The notes beneath the pieces are model-generated. The model was not told where the DNA came from. It was given only the letters and a program-made list of their open reading frames with translations, and ran no database searches. Of a stretch of DNA of 64,000 nt, positions 13,141-23,649 are shown piece after piece. Every line of letters begins with the position of its first letter. Within the stretch, counting starts at the first letter, position 1. A program made the position numbers and the translations under genes. The stretch spans positions 33,624,338 to 33,688,337 of the forward strand of contig CM060199.1 of the NCBI GenBank assembly GCA_030562195.1. Direction: 5' to 3'. The stretch comes from Nipponacmea schrenckii. Lineage: Eukaryota > Mollusca > Gastropoda > Lottiidae.

Positions 13141-13857
13141 GAAGTGTTACCAGTGTGGTTATAAGAAACATATTATGTGGTATGCTTTCATTACCATGTC
13201 ACATTGAATTTCTTGCGTTCAAAGAGATAAATATTAAGGCTTCACAGAGAGTGACAAGTTAAATCCTCAAAATAGAATTGTCTGACAAAAAGGCAATGGT
13301 TAACAGACAGAGAAGACCATTATTTCTATTTATGTCGAAGATTTTAGAAGGTTTCCTTTTAAATAGAAATGGATCGATATGAACATATTTTCAACTTTCA
13401 AGTTTATAAGCCAAAAATATACCTTCATTGCAAAGTGCGTTAAAATATACAGAAAGTTGCATCTGATGCGACAGGATCAATAACTCATTCCGTCTATCAA
13501 CACTAGAAACACTTCTTTCTTGTAAACTGACAAGAACACTGATGCCTATTCTTCTATGTCAGTGTTTCGAATATGTAATAAACAAAAAGATCAAAGAGCT
13601 ATGATTATGATCTGATTTGGAAACAAACGTATCGATAATTATTTATTAGACAATCAAACCAATCTATTTTCTGGTTCGCTTGTTTATAACATCCTATATT
13701 AGTCTTGTGTACTAGTAAATGCCAGTCAATTAAAATTACATCACCCAGGGTTACTATCAAAATGTCGATTTCATGGACGAAAACTCAAATTATACAAAAC
13801 TTCAGTTTTATTAGTAAGATTTCCGTGGCACTGGCTAAAAATACCTTCACACGAACA

Positions 13858-14230
13858 ACGAAGGGCCTTTAAGCTATGTTCAGTCCTGCTACCCTAGTAA
13901 TGGGAGGTAACCCAACTATTTCAAATATTCCTGAAATTGAAATGAAAGTACTTAAACTTTCAGTGAGTGTAGACTAAATGATGCAAACGTACTGCTATAA
14001 GCCTATAATAGGATGTCTTATTATTGGTATTTGCTCAAAGGGTAAAAAAAAATTTTTTTAATGATTTGTATAAGCCTGATGTTATTGACATGTCTAGGTC
14101 TATAAGGAAATCAAGTTCGAATTTAAGCGCCTTCCAAATAATAACCCTAAGATATTCAACTGCTCACTTGCAGTTTTAGATTTTATTTATATATCAAAAT
14201 AACTAGAACATAGCCTTAAGGCCCTTTCGT
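13858..14230. mobile_element. Putative MITE with ~23-bp terminal inverted repeats
   Basis: cgaagggcctttaagctatg at the left and its near-complement gaacatagccttaaggccct at the right enclose ~330 bp with no coding capacity. The arms differ by a few substitutions or indels. Target-site duplications are not clear. Confidence 0.4.
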
Positions 14231-14482
14231 ACTTTCGCAAACTGTGAAATCTTTTGTTTTTTACTTCAAGTTCAAGGTATTATATCATAAACAGAAACTT
14301 GTTTGATTTCATTGTAATGTGCTTGAAATCAAATTTCTAACTATATTTAACTTTCCGTGATATGCATAATAGAAAATAGGTGATTTTAGATTATGAAGCG
14401 GACAATTGTGCGACTTCTTATTAACTTACATCTAAACGGAATTATAATGTGTACATTAACATCTACAAATTCATATATTAAT

Positions 14483-14752
14483 TGATCTTGGACAGATATT
14501 TTGCCGCGCTTTAAAGTCCTTCCGTACGATACGTTAATACCTGCTCTCAGTCGATTTTAGTAAAAAGACGAACGGTGCAATTTATTTATGTGAGTTCTCA
14601 TGAACGAAGAGCAAAAGGTCAAGCAGAAAGACCAGAGCTGTGTACAGCACTGATCTTGGCCAGATATTTTGCCGCGCTTTAAAGTCCTTCTGTAGGATAC
14701 GTTATTACCTGCTCTCAGCCGAGTTTAGTAAAAAGACGAACGTACAAGAAAA
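14483..14752. repeat. Two direct copies of a ~100-bp segment
   Basis: Copy 1 (about 14483-14575) and copy 2 (about 14650-14745) share 'cagatattttgccgcgcttt', 'aaagtcctt' and 'agtaaaaagacgaacg' with few differences, spaced ~167 bp apart. No protein match is evident. Confidence 0.8.
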
Positions 14753-15289
14753 CAAAATTTCAGGTTTAGATAATATACACCCTTCTTTTATTAAAACGGA
14801 ACCAGGTATTCTGTCTTTAATTTTTTCTAGTTATTATAGGCTTACTACGAACTGTAGGTAATTTTTTGTTGTCTTGAAGAATTTAACTCAATACAGCAAA
14901 ACCAAAAGGACTGAATATTCATCATAATGCAGACATATTGCACCCATTCAATATCACCAGTAATCGGGCAATTAATATAGTGAAATATATGGAATGTATT
15001 TTTTAGTTTATTCTATATAATAGTTCTGTATACTCATTTAAATTAATAATCCAAAACAATATTTGTTCAAACTTTGCAAGTAGTAAATACATATATACAT
15101 GGTACTGGAAACAAGCCGAAGCTTATATCAATCCCCATTACCAACAGCCCTTCATGTCATTCCTGTCTAGTAATAGTATCTAGTTGGTCTCCGTCTGTAA
15201 CTCTCAAAATTGATGGAATATAACAACTATAATATAAATATTGGGGTGGGGGTGTTAATGTTATATCCTACTCTTCTGTTCCATATTGG

Positions 15290-15657
15290 GGCAGTGGCAG
15301 GCCATGCAGTGTACAATGAAGGTAAGTGTATAATAGTAGTTTTAGTATTAGCATTATCATTTTCAATATTCATCACTTGAGGAAGCTTTAAAGCATGTAC
15401 AATACACAGACAAAGTTTGCTGTCTTATCTACACGTGTACACACACTTCCTTTGTTAGATCTGAAAAATACCCAGCTACATATTTTCCTTATTAACAGCA
15501 TTTATATTTTTCACCATTTTATAGTAATTTTGTCATAATCTATATATGGCCTTTACGACTGGCTATATGCAGGGCTGTATCACTATTCTGAAACAAATAT
15601 ATATGAGAATGGAGTTTTACTTCGATACATTTACAAATAGACAGATCACATGAAAAT
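15290..15657. repeat. Triplicated ~390-bp segment, copy 1
   Basis: It starts near 'caggccatgcagtgtacaat' and runs to 'agacagatcacatgaaaat', where the long-TIR element interrupts it. Copy 2 is 17528-17910 and copy 3 begins about 17880-17950. Each full copy contains a decayed ankyrin exon on the minus strand. Confidence 0.75.
15466..15587 (-). pseudogene. Decayed ankyrin-repeat exon, copy 1
   Basis: Read on the minus strand after an acceptor at 15588-15590 (..tttcag), the sequence gives DTALHIASRKGHI, a stop, then IMTKLL, a stop and NG. That is the first helix and turn of an ankyrin repeat (consensus TALHxAxxxGHxxIVxxLL). Several in-frame stops show it is not functional. Copy 2 lies at 17705-17824. 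Confidence 0.6.
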
Positions 15658-17527
15658 TATGGAAGACAATCCCTGCCATAATTAATCATTCTTAATGCTT
15701 AATTCGGTGTTAAACATTAGTACAGTAAAATCAACATTTGTACGCTTAATTTGACATTCGTTCGCTAAATTCATAATTTGTTGTTAAAATTTTATCATTC
15801 GAATAAAGAATATTACTGAGCAAATTAACGATAAAGCCGAACTAATATTGCCCACTTCATAACGCCGAATGAAGTTTACCGAACAAATGTTGAAAAACAT
15901 TTCTCGCATTTCATGAGAACGTTATCATTATGACGACAAGTGGCGCTGCTCAATTTGAGTTAGGGCTTCGTTCCTATTTATTTGGTCAATTTTTATGGCC
16001 GGCCAGAGGCTGTGTACAAAGTAGAGAATCTTATTATGAATTCCAATTGGTTACAAAGCTAAGTTTTTAATCAAACTCTTGGTACTCTTTATTCATTGGA
16101 ATGTGAGATTTTGAGATAAATATGGTGCCTATACCATGAAATTTTTTCAAAATGGCCAATTTTTGTACAGTCCACATTGATGTGGTGGGACAGATAATTT
16201 GATGGAATTTACAAAATACCAACCACATGGTTTCTTCAGACGTGTGAATATATCTAAAATTCCAATATAATAGTATTTTCATGCCAAGTTTAGGTACTGG
16301 CCAGATAAAGATGAAGACTTGTTATGGCTCGTCGCCAATTTTTAACAGTCCACGCTGATGGTGGTGGGGCAAAAAGGTCAGATTTGGTTGGGATTCTGCC
16401 AATTCAAAATTTATTCCCCACCACCATCAGCGTGGACTTTTCAAACAAAGGTCATTTTTCAAAAAAATTGCCATAAAGAGTCACTGACTGACAGGCCAGT
16501 CGCTAGATTTGGCATGAAAATAGCATTTCATTGGAATTTTTTGGACTTTCATAGATCTGAAGGCACCACATGTGGTAGGGATTCTACCAATTCCATCAAA
16601 ACTTATGCCCCACCTGCATCAGTGTGGACTGATAAAAAATTGGCCATATTTTATCAATTGGCCATGAAGAGTTTTCATCACTGACTGACCAGTCACTAAG
16701 CTTGGCATGAAAATACCATTTCTTTGGAATTTTGGGGATATTCACAGGTCTGAAGGCGCCATGTGGCTGGGATGCTGCCAATTCCATCAAAACATATAGC
16801 CCACCACCATCAGAGTGGACTATTAAAATATTTGCTATTTTTCTAAGATTGGCCATGACGAGTCTTCGTCTCGAACTGGCCAGTAACTAAGCTTGTCATG
16901 AAAATACTTTTATATTGGAATTTTAGATATCTTCAAAGATCTGAAGAAACCATGTAGTTGGGAATTTGCTAATTCCATCAAAATATCTGTCCCACAACCA
17001 TCACTGTGGACTGTACAAAAATTGGCCATTTTTCAAAACATTTCCTGGTATAGGCACCATATTTATCTCAAAATCTTACATTCCAATGAATAAAGAGAAC
17101 CAAGAGTTTGATTAAAAACTTCGCTTTTTATCATAGAATTGGAATTCATAATAAGATTCTTTACTTTGTACACAGCCACTGGCCGGCCATAAAAAATGGC
17201 GAAACAAATAGGAACAAAGCCCTAACTAAAATTGAGCAGCGCCACATGTCGTCATAATGATATCGTTCTCATGAAATGCGAGAAATGTTTTTCAACATTT
17301 GTTCGGTAACCTTCATTCGGCGTTATGAAGTGGGCAATATTAGTTCGGCTTTATCGTTAATTTGTTCAGTAATATTCTTTATTCGAATGATAAAATTTTA
17401 ACAACAAATTATGAATTTAGCGAACAAATGTCAAATTAAGCGTACAAATGTTGATTTTACTGTACTAATGTTTAACACCGAATTAAGCATTAAGAATGAT
17501 TAATTATGGCAGGGATTGTCTTCCATA
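15658..17527. mobile_element. 1.9-kb transposon-like element with ~0.5-kb terminal inverted repeats
   Basis: The left end reads tatggaagacaatccctgcc and the right end ggcagggattgtcttccata. The complementarity continues inward for about 500 bp each side: 15658 to ~16170 pairs with ~17000-17527 with scattered mismatches. The middle (about 16140-17010) is made of diverged repeats of ~180-200 bp (attccatcaaaa, agtgtggact, aattggccat). The 21-bp sequence atagacagatcacatgaaaa+t stands directly on both sides, and the third copy of the host segment shows an uninterrupted site. No transposase is encoded; open frames inside are in repeat DNA. It is probably a non-autonomous DNA element. Confidence 0.85.
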
Positions 17528-17950
17528 GACAGATCACATGAAAATATGTTTGTTTTACAGTAACAGGCCATGCAGTGTACAATGAAGATAAGCCAAATTA
17601 TTTTCGATATTCAACAGTTGAGATGTCTTTAATGTGTAAGGCATGTACAATACAGAGACAAAGTTTGCTGTCACAACTTCACATATACGTACACTTTCTT
17701 TATTAGACCAGAGAAATACCCAGCTGCATATTTATCTCATCAACAGCATTTATATCAGCACCATCCTTTAATAATTTTGTTATGGTCCATTATAGCTAGC
17801 ATCATGCAGGGCTGTGGAATCATACTGAAAACAAATATATGAAAATAGAGTTTTACTTCGATACGGTACATTTACAAATACACAGATCACATTAAAACAT
17901 GTTTGTTTTACAGTAACAGGCAATGCAGTGTACAATGAAGCTTAGCCAAA
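17528..17950. repeat. Triplicated ~390-bp segment, copies 2 and start of 3
   Basis: Copy 2 follows the element's right end (agacagatcacatgaaaata, tgtttgttttacagtaacag). Copy 3 begins near 17880 with acagatcacattaaaacatg and the same tgtttgttttacagtaacag, but loses similarity after about 17975. Confidence 0.75.
17705..17824 (-). pseudogene. Decayed ankyrin-repeat exon, copy 2
   Basis: After a minus-strand acceptor at 17825-17827 it reads YDSTALHDASYNG, then needs a frame change to continue ITKLLKDGADINAVDEINMQ. Together this is one ankyrin repeat (TALHxA..G..., LLxxGADINAxD). One frameshift disables it. It is a better-preserved sister of the copy at 15466-15587. The parent gene is not visible in the window. 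Confidence 0.65.
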
Positions 17951-18129
17951 TTATTTTCAATATTTAACAGTTGAGGAACATGTTATAACCTTTGCACACT
18001 TCACATTTTATATTCAAATTTGAACTAAATGAGCTTATGCATGAGAAACTAGCCAACAGCTTATTAAAGGCAGCTAACTCCATTATCCTATTCAAATCTT
18101 TATATTAGTCGCCCACCCCCAGGCACAGC

Positions 18130-18445
18130 CACACTCTCTGATAGGGTTGACAAGATAAACAATATTAACTCTGTGGACTCTCTGATAGGGTTGACAAGAA
18201 AAACAATATTAGCTGTGTGAACTCTTTGATAGGGTTGGAGGGTTTACAATATTAACTCTGTGGACTCTGATAGGGTTGACAAGAAAAACAATATTAGCTG
18301 TGTGAACTCTTTGATAGGGTTGGAGGGTTTACAATATTAACTCTGTGGACTCTGATAGGGTTGACAAGATAAACAATATTAGCTGTGTGAACTCTTTGAT
18401 AGGGTTGACAAGATTATCAATATTAACTCTATGGACTCTCTGGTA
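18130..18445. repeat. ~44-bp minisatellite, about seven copies
   Basis: The unit is close to ctctgatagggttgacaaga + aaacaatatta(a/g)ct(c/g)tgtg. Two variants alternate (tgacaaga and tggagggttt), so a higher-order ~105-bp period is visible. Confidence 0.9.
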
Positions 18446-18685
18446 GGGATGCCAAGTTGACATCAGTTGGCATCAGTTGTTTCAGTTAAAACGTACCTCA
18501 CATCTGGGAGCTGTATTGCCCATTCTGAAAAATAATATAACATTTAAGAGAAAATGTCTTCATTTAGGTGGTTTTTTAATGATCCCATCTTCTCTACAGT
18601 AATAATTTATCTCTGATTGTCAAAACTGGTGGAATAGTTACAGGCCTTGTGTTTCCTGAAGGTTAGTGAAATGAGCCATTTCTTT

Positions 18686-18940
18686 TAATCTTAGAATGAA
18701 CATAAAATTTAAAATTTTAAACTTGGCCAATAAAAGCATAAGTATATTCATCAGTAGATTTTTTACCATAAATAGAACATTAAGGTACTAGAGAATCCTT
18801 ATATAATTTGAATAATCCAATAAAACTTAGTAGTTATCCATAAAGATGCATTTGGTTATTGAAAAACCAATTAATAGCCTAGCTTGATTCAGCGGTTTTT
18901 TTTTCAATTTATTCGTTATATTTTGAGTTTTCCTGACATT
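18686..18940. mobile_element. Degraded copy of the TTAA-flanked MITE family
   Basis: It shares tcttagaatgaacataaaat, attcatcagta and ttatccataaagatgcattt with the copy at 60381-60736, but lacks recognisable terminal agggataatagg ends. Confidence 0.65.
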
Positions 18941-19138
18941 AATGTGCAAAATGTGCTGTCACTTCTTCACGAGCCGAATGGTCCACGTGGGCCCTAGCTA
19001 GGCCTACATACTTTGGCGCCCTCACTTTTGTACCTCTAGATGGTTATAAAAGTTTATCCACTAAAAAAGACACCAGGGTCATGTCAAGGACATTTTTTTG
19101 AATAATCCTACAAGGGCATATAATAAGCACAGCCGTGT

Positions 19139-19399
19139 AGATAAATGAAAACAATTATTATGGATAGACATTTCTATAATAAATTATTACCGCACTTTCA
19201 ACGTTTGAACGTGGTTCTCACCCTGTCATCAAGAATATAATTGGTATAATATCATGCCCATATATATTTACTCCCTTGTCGTTTACACCCATTTATTATC
19301 CTGATGATGACGGTATGAGAACCACATTGAAAGGTTGATTTAGTAATAAATTCTTATAGAAGTGTCTATCCATGACCATTGTTTTCATTTATTTATCTG
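19139..19399. mobile_element. Fold-back element with ~95-bp imperfect arms
   Basis: The left arm (about 19139-19231, from agataaatgaaaacaattat to ggttctcaccctgtcatca) and right arm (about 19302-19399) are reverse complements at roughly 80%. They share tggatagacattt/tgtctatcca and ggttctca/tgagaacc. About 70 bp of AT-rich DNA separates them. It has no coding capacity and is a MITE-like element. Confidence 0.75.
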
Positions 19400-20201
19400 A
19401 ATGTTCACAACAAATTACCTGACAACAGATATAAAGATTTCCCTAGTCTTATACTCACACTGATAGAGAAAAAGTTTTGTCTTTCATTTAACAAGCTTTT
19501 TACAAGATGGCTGAACCAGAACAGGGAAGTTGAACCGAATTAAAACTGGGCTGAACTTGGCATACAGATTTAACTAGGGCCTAGTAAATACATTCGAGTC
19601 TAATCGTCCCATCATACACATTCGCCCCAATATCAAATGTGAAATATTTTAACTTAATTTAAATATTTTATGAGAATTGCTGTCATAAGTATTCTTTCAA
19701 TTTCGCAATACTTATAGTTATACTTACTCTTAAAAATTTTTTGAAATTTATACCATACTAGGCCTATGGCACACAAGACTACATTTGAAAAATAGAATCA
19801 CCCAGTTGCTGTCTCCCTTATTATATTACTTTTTGTACGGTGCTAAGCCGTGTGTGTTATAAATACTCAAACCATGTAGATCTAATCGATTACTTGGTTA
19901 AACATGTCGAAAAATAAATGCGAGATGCACTATGACTATGAGATAGAGCACAGCCTCTGGATAAAGGGGACATTTCGACTTTTAGTCTATCCTTCAAAAT
20001 AAAGGGACATAATTCATGTAAACAGCCGGAGTCGATGCCTCTCTCAATGAGTTAAATGTATTTTATAGATCGGAGACCTTAAAAACGATGAAGTTTGAAA
20101 TAAAAGAAGAAGTGCTATGACTAATCCATATCTAGATTAGGTGAGTATTTTTAAGTTTATCATTATCAAGAAAATTGTAACAAAAGTACGTATTTGAAAT
20201 A

Positions 20202-22290
20202 CAATAATAATAATAATAATAATAATAATTTATTTTAGAGTGCCTACAATCCACCCAAGTTGCTCTGTGGCACTATAATACACTTAGTAAAAATAAAATA
20301 TGGATAAAATGTTAAAATCAACTATCACAGATAAATGGACATAAAAAGGACCTAATATGTTCATTTTAAAAATAAATGAAATAAAATTATATAAAATATA
20401 AATAAGTGAAATAATATCAAAACTATAGAGTTAAAAATATTGACTAAAGAGATGTGATTTAAGATGCTTTTTAAAGGTTTCTAGTGATCTGCATTGTTTT
20501 AGTTCAAGTGGTAAACTATTCCATAAATTTGGTGCTGCGAAAGTAAAAGAGCGTTTTCCAAAAGTTGTTGCTGGATTATAGGGTACTAACAAGTTCTTGT
20601 TTTGAGATCGTAATGAACGGGCGGGAGAATAAGAGTTCAGCAAGGTTCTAAGATATGCAGGAGAGTCATCACACTGTAAAGTATTATAAGTAAGACTGAG
20701 GATTTTATATTCAATACGTGCTTTAACTGGAAGCCAATGTAGTTCATAGCGCACATTAGTTATATGATCTGAGAGTTTGGTTTTGGATATAATCCGAGCT
20801 GCTTTATTTTGAATTTTCTGTAACCTATTCATTTGATATTCTGGGAGATTGTACAATAACGAATTGCAATAGTCTAGTCGTGATGTTACAAGCGAGTTGA
20901 TAAGCATCTTTGTTGCATCATCAGTTAGGAATTGCCTTATTTTTCCAATGTTGTACAGTTGGTAATTTGTTGATTGACAGATAGCGGACACATGTGAATT
21001 CATATTAAGATGTTTATCAAAAATCACACCTAAATTTCGGACCTTTTCATTATTAGTGACAATAGATTTTCCTATGTGTAAACTTGTGCATTTGACTTTT
21101 GCTGCGCGCTGAAGTGTTCCAATTTTTAAAAACTCGGTCTTTTCATCGTTTAATTTTAAAAAGTTTGCTTTCATCCATATCCTTAATGTTTCAATACAAG
21201 TTTCTAGATTAGCGACTTGAGCGGATTCTTTTTCTGGTTTTATGGCTAAATATAATTGAGAATCATCTGCATATAGGTGATAGTCTAAACCATGTTGCCT
21301 CAGAAGGCCACCCAGGGGAGATGTATAGGCTGTGAACAGAAGAGGTCCTAAGACAGAGCCTTGTGGAACACCATATTTTAAGCAGACTGGAGTTGATTTC
21401 TCATTGTCTATCACCACTGATTGTGATCTAGACGTTAAATATGATTTAAACCATTTGAGTGCTGTGTCGGTGATTCCAAAAGTGTTTTCGAGTCGCGATA
21501 AGAGGAGTTGTTGGTCGATAGTGTCAAATCCTGCGCTTAGATCAAGCAGCACTAATAGAACAATATTTTTTTCATCAAGTTTCAGCAAAATGTCATTGTA
21601 TACAGAAATTAAAGCAGTCTCGGTACTATGCTTACTTTTATAAGCCGATTGAAGAGGTTCATCCAAATTAGTAACCTTAAGGTGGTGTTTAAAGCGGGCT
21701 GCTACTACTTTCTCCACAAGTTTCGAAAGGAAGGATAGGTTTGACACTGGTCGATAATTCTTTAGGATGTTACAGTCTAATAGATTTCTTTATAAGGGGG
21801 CGAACTAAGGCTTCTTTAAGGATATCAGGAAAAACTCCAGTTTGTAGTGAAGTGTTTACAATGCAGTTTAGTATAGGAGTCAGTTCTTCAATACATGACT
21901 TAAGGATTGGTGTTGGAAGAGGATCTAGTTCACATGTAGCAGATGAAGATTTCATCACTATTGTTTTAATTTCATCTTTCGTGGATAAGCTGAAGGAAGA
22001 TAGTGTCTGTTCATGGTGATTAAAACTCTTGGTGGTAGATTCAGAAGGCTGCAATGGTGTAGTTTCTAATCCAAGACGTATAGTTGTAATCTTCTCATCG
22101 AAAAAAGAGGAAAAAGTTTCTGCTAATTGTTTGCTGTCAGTATATTCAGGCAACTTGGTTTCAGATTTTTTACACATTAAGCTATCAACAACTTTTTGCA
22201 GTTCTTTGGGGTTATTCATATTGAGGGTTATTTGTGATTGAATGAAGTTACGTTTCGCATAATTAATAAAAGAAGTTTATTTAAGTGGGT
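20202..22290 (-). mobile_element. 5'-truncated non-LTR retrotransposon (CR1/L2/Jockey-type)
   Basis: The element reads right to left. Its protein part carries a linker and a reverse transcriptase but no endonuclease, and an in-frame stop at the right edge (about 22280) marks the 5' truncation. Below the RT stop at 20431 comes ~200 bp of 3' UTR, ending in an (AAT)n run at 20202-20229, i.e. an (ATT)n tail on the element strand. Truncation at the 5' end plus a simple-repeat tail is typical of target-primed insertion by CR1/L2-like LINEs. The insertion lies between the repeat-rich region and TTLL15. No target-site duplication was verified. Confidence 0.9.
20431..22279 (-). pseudogene. LINE reverse transcriptase, frameshifted
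   Basis: Two minus-strand frames make one RT region. The upstream part (to 21770) ends in ALVRPLIKKS and a stop; the downstream part (21747-20431, about 438 codons) begins before NYRPVSNLSF. They lie in different frames, so one base has been lost or gained around 21770-21780. Visible RT motifs are the LVLLDLSAGFDT block, YGVPQGSVLGPLLF, and the catalytic HLYADDSQLY with its two aspartates. A C-terminal thumb-like part (HWLPVKARIEYKI, NLWNSLPLELK) follows, as in CR1/L2-like elements. The frameshift and missing endonuclease make it a dead copy. Confidence 0.9.
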
Positions 22291-23649
22291 GTGGCCGAGT
22301 AAAATACATCCTGGTAGTATATCAAGTTGGTAATTTTTATTTATGTATAAAAATAATCCCTTGAAATTGAAATTGAGAAGCCCTTTTAATCTTATGTCCA
22401 ACCACAGTGTTTATAGAATCATATTCTGCCAATTATTTGAATACATAAACTGATATTACCGTACATATTTGATGATAATTTATTGCTCTACATATACCAC
22501 ACATACCACTTAATCTGTTTTTCTTTTCATAAGTCAAGTCCCCAATTTTAAAAGATTTGTTTGTGCAGTCCCGCTTGAGAAATTTGTATTTGTTTATATA
22601 GGCTATTGTCAGGTGTAATTCTGTTTTGGCTGAATATTTTTTGACATCAAGAAAGTTTTTATATTTTGTTTTTGGTGTTATTTGATAAGGGCAGAAAATC
22701 CTTTTAATGACAATTATAATACTATATTGACAGTTATAACCGGGGAACAGAAAGTAAAATGACATAGCCAAATCTTAAACTTTCTGCTTGACTGATCCCA
22801 ACTGTCCACCATCTCCTTACTTTCTAATATTTGGATTATAGGGCAATTATTTGTAATATGGGTCACACCACACCACTACAGGTATAGAATCAAACTATAA
22901 AAATATTTTCTAAGTTAACAACATTGATTTATTATAGTTGGTGATCCAGGCAATCAATATATGATTGAGGGTTATTATAATAAACCTCTTCATTGATTGT
23001 TATAAGTAGTAGCTTTAATTTCATTGTTTTATTAGGGTATATTAGTTGAAGTAGGCCTTCTTATTTCATCCGTCTAGTTCTTGTACCATATTTTCTTGAT
23101 TGGAATTAGCTTAATGTAAAAGGAATGTAAGGTAGGCTATATTTAACATGATTTTTAATTTTACTTATCTGAATGTTATCAATAAATATACAAAATTTTA
23201 ATAGTGATTTCATTTCTATCTTAAGAAGTAGTTTTGTAAAGCTTAATAAATGCATAATGATCAGAAGATAATAGTATCTAGTAGGCCTACTATCATATTT
23301 CATGAGTACACTATTGTATAAATAGGACTGAATTTGTCAATAGTCATCTTTTGACTTTAAATTGGAAATTACAGTAAATGCTTCTATTTGAAAAAGATTC
23401 TTTCTGTTCCTCAATTTAACCCGATTAACCCAATTACCATTGTCAGTTGCCAAATTTTCAAAAATTATTACGTTTAATGCCAACAAGTGTTACAAGAATA
23501 ATTATTATTACGTGATATAAGCTTATATATATTAATATGCTTGTGAAGTTGCCATACCTAAGTAAACTCAAGTAGAATAGCAAGGAGTTGATATTGTGTA
23601 ATATTCATATAATTCTAGGATTGATGTAAAGATCTGTAGTGATGATAAC
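22291..23649. other. Intergenic DNA and 5' flank of TTLL15
   Basis: No gene recognised. Minus-strand open frames at 22433-22771 and 23106-23303 resemble no family. The right part is the presumed promoter and 5' UTR of the gene starting at 23650; no clear TATA or initiator can be singled out in this AT-rich background. Confidence 0.5.

Larger units (their letters stand above)
13141..15290. other. Intergenic DNA
   Basis: No gene recognised. It holds a 370-bp inverted-repeat element and a ~100-bp local duplication, listed separately; otherwise AT-rich sequence with no pattern I can name. Confidence 0.5.

Noticed and set aside
16067..16856. Open frames on both strands inside the long-TIR element
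   Set aside because: They run through diverged ~190-bp repeats and terminal repeats in both orientations; no transposase motif is visible.
18490..18660. Short splice-like pieces (minus MGNTAPRCE; plus GGIVTGLVFPE)
   Set aside because: Both are bounded by weak signals, too short to assign, and no partner exons are found.
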